Virus record (IMG/VR): IMGVR_UViG_3300047557_001245
Span: 1-21,377 of that record
From: a virus
Direction: 5' to 3' (one strand)
Length of the DNA stretch: 21,377 nt
The notes beneath the pieces are model-generated. The model saw only the letters and a list, made by a program, of their open reading frames with translations. It did no database searches and was not told the origin of the DNA. Made by a program: the position numbers and the translations under genes. Of this stretch, positions 8,259 through 15,100 are shown one piece after another (the stretch's first letter is position 1; each line of letters begins with the position of its first letter).

Positions 8259-9839
8259 ATGCAAGACACTATGAATCCTCAAGCTCCAGCAGTTACTGCA
8301 TATCCAAGTGCATTAATTGATGCTGCTCAACTGAAAAACCAAGGCAACCAAGACCTGCAAACAAGGAACGTTCCTGGCTTGCTTAATGTTGCCACCAAAG
8401 TGGGTACAGACACACCTGAAGGTCGTGCGCTTGTTGATACAGCAAGAGACATTCAAACTCGTGGCTTTCAATTCAAAACATTGACTGCGCCTATTGAGAA
8501 TGCCAAGACTGAAGGTGAGCGCAATCTTGCTGCTGCAAATGCTTTGCGTAATGTCACCGAGCAGCCTATGTATGGTCAGGCCCTTATTGCCTTCATGATG
8601 GGTAATAGGCAAGCTGCTTTTAATTTGGCAACAGGTGGTGAAGTCAAAACATCTGTAGAGTTTGCTAAGGACAACGGCAGCATCATTGAAGTACGAGCTA
8701 ATGCCCTTGGTCAACCACAAAGCTACTTTGATCGTGGTTTGAACCGACTGCTTACGCCCGAAGAATATTCAAAGCGTGGCGGTAGCGTTACCGACTTTGA
8801 TCGCACAATGGCGGGTAAGAACCTTGAACAAAACCGTGCAGATTACAACAAAAAATTCACCGAAGAAAAGGTCAGAAACAGAGAGTTGTTTACTGCTTTT
8901 AACGGCATCAATAGCAAGGTAGATACCCTAGAAAAACTTGTATCTAACTTGAAGTTTGGTCTTCCTGGTGATGTGTATGCCAACTTGGTCGGCACTTTGT
9001 CTACTGCTCAAGGCCAAGCAAGCACCAAGTCTGATTCTTCAACATACTTGAACCAGATTCAGCAAAATGCTTCTGCTGGTCGAGGCCAAAAGATTGATGC
9101 TACTCTTGCTGCAAAGCTTGGCATTCCCAACAAGTATCTTGGCGAAACCTTCTCTATTGACGGCAAATATCTGGTGTCGAAAGACAACTCATTGCGAGTC
9201 AGCACAGATAGCCTGAAGCAACAAACAGACAGTGCAAGCCTTGCCTCTGAAACATCCAAGAACACCACCTCTAACCTAGAGAGTGTTTTGACTTCAGAAA
9301 GCTTTAAAGCTGCAATTGCTGGCAAGTCCAAGGAAGAGCAAAGCAAGATTGTTCAGCAAATGAGGGCTGCTCTTACGTTGAGCAATGAAATTGGTTCAAC
9401 AATCACAAAAACCATAGATGAATACGGCAAACCATCTTTCATCTCTTTGCCTACATCTGTAACGTTTGCAGATCCTCAATCGCAGTTCCTGATTCAACTT
9501 GAAACAATGCGTCAGAACAGGGACATGATCAACGCATATGCTCCTTACTTTGAAGAGGTTGCAAGCGTTTACGACAATGCCAAAACATTGCCTGTGCCTG
9601 GAACTATTGGGGCTAACTTTGTCAACAAAGATATCTTCAAAGATATCCGCAACAACTATGCAGACAAGATTCAGCAGATCGTCAACACCGATTTCATGAA
9701 TCGTTCTGCAAGACAAGCAAAGCCAGCAGCACAGCCAACAGCACAACCTGCAAAGGCAAATGCTCCTGTTGCTCCTCCTAAACCAAAAGAAGCGCCAAGA
9801 CCTTCATTGGCTGATCTTAGAAAACAAGCTGGGGGTTAA
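8259..9839 (+). CDS. Large candidate internal virion / DNA ejection protein
   Basis: A 526-aa mainly helical, Gln/Asn/Ala/Lys-rich protein without Cys. The N-terminal 120 residues are helical (LINVATKVGTD-like and EGERNLAAANALRNV). A middle section has coiled-coil character (NRADYNKKFTEEKVRNRELF around 190-210). The C-terminus (AQPAKANAPVAPPKPKEAPR) is a Pro/Ala/Lys linker ending SLADLRKQAGG. Size, composition and place match P22 gp20/gp16-type ejection proteins, but no diagnostic motif is visible. Its TAA overlaps the next ATG. Confidence 0.55.
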   Translation: MQDTMNPQAPAVTAYPSALIDAAQLKNQGNQDLQTRNVPGLLNVATKVGTDTPEGRALVDTARDIQTRGFQFKTLTAPIENAKTEGERNLAAANALRNVTEQPMYGQALIAFMMGNRQAAFNLATGGEVKTSVEFAKDNGSIIEVRANALGQPQSYFDRGLNRLLTPEEYSKRGGSVTDFDRTMAGKNLEQNRADYNKKFTEEKVRNRELFTAFNGINSKVDTLEKLVSNLKFGLPGDVYANLVGTLSTAQGQASTKSDSSTYLNQIQQNASAGRGQKIDATLAAKLGIPNKYLGETFSIDGKYLVSKDNSLRVSTDSLKQQTDSASLASETSKNTTSNLESVLTSESFKAAIAGKSKEEQSKIVQQMRAALTLSNEIGSTITKTIDEYGKPSFISLPTSVTFADPQSQFLIQLETMRQNRDMINAYAPYFEEVASVYDNAKTLPVPGTIGANFVNKDIFKDIRNNYADKIQQIVNTDFMNRSARQAKPAAQPTAQPAKANAPVAPPKPKEAPRPSLADLRKQAGG

Positions 9840-11257
9840 TGATGGCATTTGATGAAGCAAAATTCCGTGAAGCAGCTTTAAAGGCTGGTTACTCAGAAGC
9901 AGAGATCAACGCAGAGCTAAGGGGACCTGTTCCTGCTGGCGCTGTTGTCCCTCAAGCAATTGCCAGCGGTCCTGAAACTGTTGCTAAGTTTGATGCAGAA
10001 GGTGCTGCTAAACGGGCAGAAATCGTTCAAGGCTTTGAGGAAAGCAGCAAGAAAGATGCGTCACAGTCTCCAATGACTGTTCTAGGCGTTTTGTCGTCTA
10101 CCCCCGCTTTGGTAACTGGTGCTGCTGTGCTAGGTGGTTTGACTACGATTGCTGCACCCAAAATCTACAAGGGCATCAAAGATCGTTACATGACCAAAGC
10201 GCCTGAGATTGATCGAACCATCGACATTCCTACAGGTGGATTCTTTGACATTGCACCAGACGCTAGCTTGAACCCTCTTGGTCAACCTACGCCTGAAACG
10301 ATTGACAAGGTTCAACGAGCAGCAAGATTGGCTGAAGCCAACAAACAACTAGGCATTGGTCAACAAACTGCAGCCCCTACACCTCCTGTAGCCCCTGCAG
10401 TGACTCCTGAGCCTATTTCCACCCCAATCTCAGCAGCACCTATTGAAGCCCCTGCTCCAACACCATCTGCTCAACCCAATTCTTTTGCAACAGAGACAAT
10501 TGTCAATGAAGTAAAAGACATGATTCAAAAGACACCAGACCCTGTTACTGGTGCTGTAGCACAACCACCACAACCTGTTGCACCTCCACAGGAACTGCGT
10601 ACAGGTACTGGTAAACCTGCCTTTGCTGGTATGGGTCCAGAAGCAGCTTTGAACAAAAAGGGTGAGCCCAAATTCAAGCCTGACTATGCTGACATCAACC
10701 AAGTGCCTAGGGGTTTTGCTTTTGTTCCCGGCGCTCAATACATTGACACACCTCGTCAAAACCTTGGTCAACTTGAATACACCAAGGCATTTACTGAGCG
10801 TCCTTTCCCATTGACCAACGAACTTGCCATTCAGCAAGCAAACGAGATCAACAGGATGTTGGGCAGAGCTACTCGTGCTGAAGCCAAGGCTGCTGGTTTA
10901 CCCCCTGCTGAACTGACTCCTGGTATCACCAAGAAGACCAGTGCTGGCACTAAGCCTGTACGGGTTGCTGGCACTATCGGTGCTTTGGTTGCCATTCCTG
11001 ACCTTGCTAAAGCAGAGACTGCTGGTGAACGAGCTATGGCTGGAGCTAACCTGCTTGAAGCTGTCTTGCCACCAGGATTTATGATGTCTGGTGCTGGTCA
11101 AGGTTCTAGCAATGTTCCTAGCGTAGATCAAGCCTTGTTGCTGGGTAGCCCTTACGCTCAGACAGAGTTTGCCAAGAAGCGTAGACAGCAAGAAGAATAT
11201 ACTCGCAAGGTCGGTGCTGGTCGTGGCATCGCTCCTCCATCTGCTTACCAGAGATAA
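9839..11257 (+). CDS. Large candidate ejection protein with hydrophobic segments
   Basis: A 472-aa protein. The N-terminus is a helical mini-domain (FDEAKFREAALKAGYSEAEI, residues 4-23). A hydrophobic stretch at about 80-105 (VLGVLSSTPALVTGAAVLGG) could insert into a membrane. A Pro/Ala-rich linker covers about 175-250, and a second apolar stretch (VRVAGTIGALVAIPDLAKAE) lies near 373-392. The tail is basic (AKKRRQQEEYTRKVGAGRG). Membrane-active segments suit a protein that forms part of an injection conduit; this is inference. Start may be the ATG at 9839, overlapping the previous stop, or the adjoining ATG at 9842. Confidence 0.55.
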   Translation: MMAFDEAKFREAALKAGYSEAEINAELRGPVPAGAVVPQAIASGPETVAKFDAEGAAKRAEIVQGFEESSKKDASQSPMTVLGVLSSTPALVTGAAVLGGLTTIAAPKIYKGIKDRYMTKAPEIDRTIDIPTGGFFDIAPDASLNPLGQPTPETIDKVQRAARLAEANKQLGIGQQTAAPTPPVAPAVTPEPISTPISAAPIEAPAPTPSAQPNSFATETIVNEVKDMIQKTPDPVTGAVAQPPQPVAPPQELRTGTGKPAFAGMGPEAALNKKGEPKFKPDYADINQVPRGFAFVPGAQYIDTPRQNLGQLEYTKAFTERPFPLTNELAIQQANEINRMLGRATRAEAKAAGLPPAELTPGITKKTSAGTKPVRVAGTIGALVAIPDLAKAETAGERAMAGANLLEAVLPPGFMMSGAGQGSSNVPSVDQALLLGSPYAQTEFAKKRRQQEEYTRKVGAGRGIAPPSAYQR

Positions 11258-11260
11258 ATC

Positions 11261-11494
11261 ATGGACAAAGAAGTATCCCATGCCGAAATCTATGAACGTC
11301 TTATATTGGTCGAACAAAAGGTAGACCGTATTGACAAGAACACTGAAGGCGTTGTTGCTGCATTCCAAGCGGCATCGGGTGCTTTTCTAGTCCTTGAAAC
11401 ACTTGGCAAACTTGCCAAACCCATTCTTTACATAGGTGGGTTATGTGTTGCTGCTGGTATTTACTGGCAAACAGTCAAAGATCACTTCAAATGA
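11261..11494 (+). CDS. Small coiled-coil plus single-TM protein of the lysis cassette
   Basis: A 77-aa protein. Residues 7-30 (HAEIYERLILVEQKVDRIDK) form a likely coiled coil, followed by a helix and one transmembrane span at about 52-70 (AKPILYIGGLCVAAGIYW). This arrangement recalls XhlA/BhlA-like holin accessory proteins. It opens a chain of overlapping membrane-protein genes ending in holin and lysozyme, so a part in membrane permeabilisation is likely but not proven. Its TGA overlaps the next ATG (ATGA). Confidence 0.65.
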   Translation: MDKEVSHAEIYERLILVEQKVDRIDKNTEGVVAAFQAASGAFLVLETLGKLAKPILYIGGLCVAAGIYWQTVKDHFK

Positions 11495-11583
11495 AAGATC
11501 TAGCTGTTGCATTTGTTGCAGCAGCAATGCTGGTAGGCTTTGTTATCTACTGCATAAGCATCTTCATTTGGGCATTTGCATGA
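11491..11583 (+). CDS. 30-aa single-span membrane microprotein
   Basis: The frame runs ATG to TGA in 31 codons and overlaps the previous gene's stop by ATGA. The peptide starts MKDLAVAFVAAAMLVGFVIY and ends ISIFIWAFA, so nearly all of it is one hydrophobic helix with a short charged N-terminus. There is little Shine-Dalgarno match, so translation would rely on coupling. It lies between two other small membrane genes. It may be a small holin, antiholin or regulator. Reality rests on perfect packing between ATGA overlaps. Confidence 0.55.
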   Translation: MKDLAVAFVAAAMLVGFVIYCISIFIWAFA

Positions 11584-11654
11584 AACTTGCAATTGGCATC
11601 ATTGTGTTGTGGTGGCTACTTCAGGTAGCTATTTTTGTTGTAGGAGTTGTTTAA
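11580..11654 (+). CDS. 24-aa single-span membrane microprotein
   Basis: The frame starts at an ATG overlapping the TGA of the 30-aa gene (ATGA) and ends at a TAA overlapping the next ATG (TAATG). The peptide begins MKLAIGIIVLWWLLQVAIFV and ends VGVV: a hydrophobic helix with two Trp and a single Lys. The reading frame extends upstream to 11436, but that part would duplicate coding space of two other genes. A very small membrane protein in a lysis cassette is plausible; function is unknown. Confidence 0.5.
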   Translation: MKLAIGIIVLWWLLQVAIFVVGVV

Positions 11655-12136
11655 TGGACCCGATCACACTAGCTCTTGCTGGCATGGCGGCTGTTCAAAA
11701 AACGGTTTCTATGATCAAAGAAGCATCCGCGACAATGGATGATGTGAGAAGTCTTGGACCATTGCTTGGCAAATATTTTGAGCAAAAGCACGAGGTCACC
11801 AAAGCCCTGAATCAAGCTAAAAGCAGCGGTGGTTCAAACATGGGCAAAGCCATTCAAATTGAGCTTGATTTGAAAGCACAGCGAGATTTTGAGGAGCAAG
11901 TCAAAGGACTCTTTTTCCCCAACAATATGGACGTGTGGAACTCCATCATGGTTCGTGTTGCGGAGATGAATAAGCAAGACAAGATTGACGCACAGATTGC
12001 TCGTGACAGGGCGTTAAGAGCTAAAAAAGAGCGTGAAGAATTTGTTGAAATTTTGATTGTTGTCAGTGGTGTCGTGCTGATTTTTCTTTTGGTAGGCTTT
12101 GGAGCTTATCTGGTCATGTCTGTAAGGAGTGCGTAA
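11654..12136 (+). CDS. Membrane-anchored phage protein with C-terminal TM span
   Basis: A 160-aa protein. The N-terminal part is helical (DPITLALAGMAAVQKTVSMI, residues 2-21). The middle is charged (LDLKAQRDFEEQVKGLFF, MNKQDKIDAQIARDRALR). A single transmembrane span lies near 134-156 (VEILIVVSGVVLIFLLVGFG). TAGGAG is placed 7 nt before the ATG at 11654 and fixes this start over an upstream in-frame ATG at 11576. It sits just before the 3TM-type holin with TAATG overlap on both sides. It could be a lysis-timing or envelope-disrupting factor; no family was recognised. Confidence 0.65.
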   Translation: MDPITLALAGMAAVQKTVSMIKEASATMDDVRSLGPLLGKYFEQKHEVTKALNQAKSSGGSNMGKAIQIELDLKAQRDFEEQVKGLFFPNNMDVWNSIMVRVAEMNKQDKIDAQIARDRALRAKKEREEFVEILIVVSGVVLIFLLVGFGAYLVMSVRSA

Positions 12137-12639
12137 TGCTGTCTCTTATCTCTACTCTTGGTGGTTTGCTAATCTCTGGCTTGCCTAAGCTGCTGGAGTA
12201 CTTCCAAAACAAAGCCGACCAAAAGCATGAACTGGCATTGGCTCGTGTTCAAACAGAACGTGAATTACAACTGGCTGCTGCTGGCTTTGCTGCACAAGCT
12301 CGTATTGAAGAGATTCGCACTGAGCAAGTAGCCATGCAGTCTCAAGCGCAGATGACTGAAGCAGCCCTTAAACACGACGAGAAGGTGCTTGAAAAGGCTA
12401 GTCAATGGGTAGCTAACTATGTTGGCACTGTTCGCCCTACAGTGACATATATCTTTGTGATTGAGTTGGTTGCAATTAATGCCTTCATGGCTTGGTATCT
12501 GTACCAGCACCCAGCACTGATCAACAACATTGATGACGTTATTCTTTACTCTGACCTGATTTTTTCTAGCGATGAGATGGCAATGCTTGGTGGCATCATT
12601 GGGTTCTGGTTTGGTAGCCGTAATTGGGGCAAGAAGTGA
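12136..12639 (+). CDS. Holin of the 3TM / gene-transfer-release type
   Basis: A 167-aa protein. The N-terminus is apolar and amphipathic (LSLISTLGGLLISGLPKLLE), then comes a long charged helix (NKADQKHELALARVQTEREL and on to about 90). Transmembrane segments follow at about 97-122 (VRPTVTYIFVIELVAINAFM) and near the end (AMLGGIIGFWFGSRNWGKK). The motif KHELALxxxQxERE plus a C-terminal GxxGFWFGSRxW is typical of the GTA-type 3TM holin family in freshwater and marine phages. It would open the inner membrane for the lysozyme. AAGGAG precedes the start and its TGA overlaps the lysozyme's GTG. Confidence 0.8.
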   Translation: MLSLISTLGGLLISGLPKLLEYFQNKADQKHELALARVQTERELQLAAAGFAAQARIEEIRTEQVAMQSQAQMTEAALKHDEKVLEKASQWVANYVGTVRPTVTYIFVIELVAINAFMAWYLYQHPALINNIDDVILYSDLIFSSDEMAMLGGIIGFWFGSRNWGKK

Positions 12640-13145
12640 AGCTGTCCAAGGCTGGTGAAGACCTGATGCACAAGTATGAGGGCTTTCGCTCTCAACCTTA
12701 TCTTTGCCCTGCTCACATCTGGACAATTGGTTATGGTCATGTTCTGTATCAAGAGCAGATCAGAATGCCTGTTGTCCGTGTTCCTGGTAAAGAAACGCAA
12801 GCAATACGCAAAGAAATGCCATTGAAACCGGAGGACAATCGTGTCTGGTCAAAAGCGGAAATCGACAAACTATTCCGAACTGATGTCGGAACTTTTGAAC
12901 GGGGTGTTCTTCGTCTTATTCCCGGTGTGGTTGGGAGGCAAGGCAGCTTTGACGCTTTGGTATCTTTTGCCTTCAATGCAGGGTTAGGCAACCTCCAACG
13001 CTCTACTATCCGTATGAAGGCTAATAGAGGCGATTGGGAGGGTGCTGCTGAGGCTTTTAGGGATTGGACTAAGGGTGGTGGCAAAGTCCTTCCTGGGCTT
13101 GTTAAACGCCGGGAAGCTGAGATCGCTCTGTTTCTAGCTGAATAA
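12636..13145 (+). CDS. GH24 endolysin (lysozyme)
   Basis: The product (169 aa from GTG 12636) cleaves the MurNAc-GlcNAc bond of peptidoglycan. The GH24 signature is at residues 14-35: E15, C24 and T30 in the E-8aa-D/C-5aa-T layout, followed by IGYGH. FDALVSFAFNAGLGNLQRST (about 110-129) and the C-terminal GLVKRREAEIALFL are further lysozyme hallmarks. An insertion after GYGH (about 36-65) lengthens the active-site lobe. No signal peptide or SAR segment is seen, so export should depend on the holin. GTG overlapping the holin stop (GTGA) was preferred to an in-frame TTG at 12624. The last 44 nt overlap a convergent gene on the other strand. Confidence 0.9.
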   Translation: MKLSKAGEDLMHKYEGFRSQPYLCPAHIWTIGYGHVLYQEQIRMPVVRVPGKETQAIRKEMPLKPEDNRVWSKAEIDKLFRTDVGTFERGVLRLIPGVVGRQGSFDALVSFAFNAGLGNLQRSTIRMKANRGDWEGAAEAFRDWTKGGGKVLPGLVKRREAEIALFLAE

Positions 13146-13395
13146 GCAAATCAATGTAGTGCTTGGCCTTCTCAAGGTCAGCAATGCCATTTTTCTTTCT
13201 CCAACGAGAAACGTACTTGACTACGTTACCTTCAAAGTACCCCATAGCATTCGCATGGATGTACTGAGCAGGTTGGATAGGCATGTCTTTGTAGTGATCT
13301 CCTGATATCTGTATATCAAGGGCAGACTTTTTGTACTCAGGACATAGCCCTCCACCACCACAAGACCCGAGTGTTTGGCAGATATCGCAAAGCAT
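13102..13395 (-). CDS. DUF3310 (SaV-like) protein with N-terminal Cys cluster
   Basis: A 97-aa protein. An N-terminal cluster C3-x2-C6-x5-C12-x5-C18 looks like a small zinc site. The rest is the DUF3310 core: GDHYKDMPIQPAQYI, then YFEGNVVKYVSRWRKKNGIA and DLEKAKHYIDLLI. DUF3310 proteins are widespread in phages and of unknown biochemistry, often listed with nucleotide metabolism. ATG 13395 overlaps the stop of the MazG-like gene (TGATG) and has AAGGAG 5 nt upstream, so it was chosen over the GTG one codon earlier. Its 3' end overlaps the lysozyme gene tail-to-tail by 44 nt. Confidence 0.85.
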   Translation of the reverse strand: MLCDICQTLGSCGGGGLCPEYKKSALDIQISGDHYKDMPIQPAQYIHANAMGYFEGNVVKYVSRWRKKNGIADLEKAKHYIDLLIQLETERSQLPGV

Positions 13396-13700
13396 CACGA
13401 CTCCTTTTGGAAGATCCCATTGGGCAACAAGGTTCCCTTACGGTCCTTAATCTGCTCATAGGCATGCTCAAAACACTCTACAAGGTCTAAATCAGCAGTG
13501 GCACAACCCATGACAAGGGTAACCAAGATATCGCCGTATGCGTCCTTCATTGCTAACCTATCCTTGGACGATATAGCTTCTAGCAACTCACCAACCTCCT
13601 CAAGGGTTTTGATGGCCTGGGCCATTGGAGTGCTGTTCTGGACAATCTGACGAGCTTCACCCCATCTGATAACGTCAATCTCAACTTGTGCGTATGACAT
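13395..13700 (-). CDS. MazG-like nucleotide pyrophosphohydrolase
   Basis: A 101-aa all-alpha NTP-PPase-like protein. The metal-binding motif is E34-E35-x2-E38 (LEEVGELLEA) followed by D53-x3-D57 (KDAYGDILVTL). The C-terminal KDRKGTLLPNG is also typical of phage MazG domains. It would hydrolyse non-canonical or regulatory nucleoside triphosphates to monophosphates. The start at 13700 lies 2 nt after the upstream stop and behind AAAGGA; an in-frame start at 13724 would run into the neighbour. It is part of the minus-strand metabolism operon. Confidence 0.8.
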   Translation of the reverse strand: MSYAQVEIDVIRWGEARQIVQNSTPMAQAIKTLEEVGELLEAISSKDRLAMKDAYGDILVTLVMGCATADLDLVECFEHAYEQIKDRKGTLLPNGIFQKES

Positions 13701-13702
13701 GT

Positions 13703-13924
13703 TTATCCTTTGTGAAGCAACCAAACACGCAAGCCATTCTCTTCTTTGCGGGTTGAGATAACTTTGTTTGGATAGCGTTTCTTTGCATTGTTGATCTGGG
13801 CACGAATGCGACTGATCTTTGTGTTGTCAGTGCAGGGAATCAAGAAGGAATCACCCACCTCCATCTCATCGAATGGGTAAGCTTTTCTTGAAGCCAGTGG
13901 GATATTTTTTTCAACTGTGTACAT
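13703..13924 (-). CDS. Small phage protein with FDEMEVGDSF motif
   Basis: A 73-aa protein (YPFDEMEVGDSFLIP, then KISRIRAQINNAKKRYPNKV and EENGLRVWLL). The pattern F-x-x-[ML]-x-[VI]-G-x-S followed by a basic helix and a strand ending VWLL is common among small phage and plasmid proteins and may bind nucleic acid; this is not established. The 104-aa product of 15286-15600 shows the same pattern, so they may be paralogues. AAGGAAAACC before ATG is a good ribosome site. Confidence 0.7.
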   Translation of the reverse strand: MYTVEKNIPLASRKAYPFDEMEVGDSFLIPCTDNTKISRIRAQINNAKKRYPNKVISTRKEENGLRVWLLHKG

Positions 13925-14040
13925 GGTTTTCCTTATAAGTGGGACCTACTCGCTGCGTCTGTAGCGGACTAGCTTTGGCGGCACGCATGCGTACTAGTCG
14001 AGGCGACTTCAACTACAGCATCCGCTTTCGGCCCCGAAAA
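13925..14040 (-). other. Structured GC-rich intergenic stretch, possible tiny ORF
   Basis: These 116 bases between two minus-strand genes are more GC-rich than their surroundings. They hold a nested dyad: CTGTAG 13959-13964 with CTACAG 14013-14018, and GACTAG 13967-13972 with CTAGTC 13994-13999. The 10-bp palindrome ACGCATGCGT (13983-13992) sits in the loop. A minus-strand frame from ATG 13988 (25 aa) or TTG 14012 (33 aa) to TGA 13911 is open but lacks a clear ribosome site. It could be a leader, a small RNA or a short gene. Confidence 0.4.
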
Positions 14041-14193
14041 TCAGAAGCAGGTGGTGGTGCAGTTACCAGCACCGTAACAACAGGTAGTGCATGTAATCAT
14101 GCGACTGCCCTGAATGTAAGTATGGGTTGTGCAAGTTGCCCATACTGCTGTGGCTGATGCTGCAAGTGTCAAAGCAATGATCAGTTTTTTCAT
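14041..14193 (-). CDS. Secreted six-cysteine microprotein (50 aa)
   Basis: The 50-aa product starts MKKLIIALTLAASATAVWA, a clear Sec signal peptide with the A-x-A-like cleavage site VWA at about 17-19. The mature 31 residues hold six cysteines (C21, C35, C38, C39, C45, C49), with TCTTCC and TTTC clusters rich in Thr. Likely the mature peptide is exported to the periplasm and folded by disulfides. Its job is unknown: superinfection exclusion, enzyme inhibition or metal binding are all possible. It sits in the minus operon 14 nt after the SSB-like gene, with GGAG 8 nt before ATG. Confidence 0.75.
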   Translation of the reverse strand: MKKLIIALTLAASATAVWATCTTHTYIQGSRMITCTTCCYGAGNCTTTCF

Positions 14194-14207
14194 TTTGGTT
14201 CTCCAAG

Positions 14208-14483
14208 TTAAAAAGGCGTATCGTCAAAATCTTTTAACCATTCAGAATTTGTTTGTTTATTCTGTTTACGGGTAGGCTCAGAACTTTGACGGGGGGTGTC
14301 TTGTTTTTCACGGACAGACAGACTCAAGAAGGTCTTGCCTGTTTTCTCTGATTTCTTTTTCCATCCAGATAGCCAGTACTCCTTACCCCCTACGTTGATG
14401 GACCCGTTGTAGTCAGGGTGTTTTTCTGATTCTTTCTTGTCATTGATAAACAATGAGCCTTTGTCGGTGTTGTCGTAAGCCAT
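14208..14483 (-). CDS. Small SSB-like phage protein with acidic tail
   Basis: A 91-aa protein. Residues 9-57 look like a compact beta-barrel (KGSLFINDKKESEKHPDYNG, INVGGKEYWLSGWKKKSEKT, FLSLSVREK). A Gln/Asn/Ser/Thr linker follows, and the end is DFDDTPF, very like the DFDDDIPF tip that SSB proteins use to recruit partners. The N-terminal pattern (GSLFxNDKKxxxxHPDYxGxINVxGKEYWLSGW) recurs in phages. Located immediately downstream of ERF (1 nt gap), it probably binds ssDNA during annealing. The OB fold itself is inferred. Confidence 0.65.
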   Translation of the reverse strand: MAYDNTDKGSLFINDKKESEKHPDYNGSINVGGKEYWLSGWKKKSEKTGKTFLSLSVREKQDTPRQSSEPTRKQNKQTNSEWLKDFDDTPF

Positions 14484-14484
14484 A

Positions 14485-15099
14485 TTAACCTTTCGCTTTT
14501 TTGAGTGCAGAACGCACAGTGGAACTCAACTGGTTTGACAGATAGACCTTCTGATCTGCTTCCAATTGCTGCTCGTCGATCATGGCTAAGGCATCAACTG
14601 CCTGACCAACCTCGACTAACCCTGTAACGGAGGCTGCAAGGTCTTGCAAGAACTCCTTAATATCTGCTGGCAGGTCGTCACCGATACCACCCCTAGGGCT
14701 GATAACTGGTGCTGTACCCTTGATTCCTGTAGTTGCATCCAAGGCATCGTGTTCAACGATTTCAAGCGCAGCAACCCACAAATACCTGCGGAGGTAGGTT
14801 TGTACTGCCCCAAGGTTTTGAACCTCATGACAGCCCTTTAAAGCAGCCGTAGACATGGGTGTCTCAATGATGATCACCTCTTCTGGCTTATCTGTGTTGA
14901 TGATCCGCATGTGTGCTTCATTTTGGAAGAAGCTGATAACGCTTGTCAGACCAACTACATTGAAGATCTCCAACGCTGGAATGATGAAATCACCAAGCTC
15001 AAAGTACTTGTAGCCAGCAAACTTGTTGTGGCCTGATTTCTTCAGTTCAATGCTGTGGAATTCTTTCCGAGCCGCATTCAGTTTTTGATAGACATTCAT
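14485..15099 (-). CDS. erf: ERF-family single-strand annealing protein
   Basis: The 204-aa product matches the ERF superfamily, which anneals complementary ssDNA in phage recombination. The N-terminus has NVYQKLNAARKEFHSIE and HNKFAGYKYFELGDFIIPAL at about 24-43. The family core is at 88-121: KGCHEVQNLGAVQTYLRRYL, where G97-A-x-x-TYxxRY is the diagnostic, then ALEIVEHDALDAT. The C-terminal 70 residues are helical and variable. ATG 15099, 1 nt beyond the upstream stop with GGAAA at -9, was preferred to in-frame starts further up. The SSB-like gene follows, giving a recombination pair. Confidence 0.85.
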   Translation of the reverse strand: MNVYQKLNAARKEFHSIELKKSGHNKFAGYKYFELGDFIIPALEIFNVVGLTSVISFFQNEAHMRIINTDKPEEVIIIETPMSTAALKGCHEVQNLGAVQTYLRRYLWVAALEIVEHDALDATTGIKGTAPVISPRGGIGDDLPADIKEFLQDLAASVTGLVEVGQAVDALAMIDEQQLEADQKVYLSNQLSSTVRSALKKAKG

Positions 15100-15100
15100 T

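Noticed and set aside
8313-8720. Minus-strand 135-aa frame within the candidate ejection gene
   Set aside because: It lies opposite a long well-packed plus gene and reads as an antisense shadow with many Cys and no neighbours on its strand.
10898-11368. Minus-strand 156-aa frame
   Set aside because: It is antisense to two coupled plus genes, has no operon context and no recognisable domain.
11436-11579. Upstream extension of the 24-aa frame to ATG 11436
   Set aside because: It would overlap two other genes for most of its length; the ATGA-coupled start at 11580 fits the packing.
14026-14039. Terminator after the Cys-rich gene (TTTCGG/CCGAAA hairpin)
   Set aside because: The stem is only 5-6 bp and no T run follows on either strand.
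13939-14157. Plus-strand 72-aa frame opposite the minus operon
   Set aside because: It is antisense to the secreted Cys-rich gene, has no ribosome site, and its composition is that of a shadow frame.
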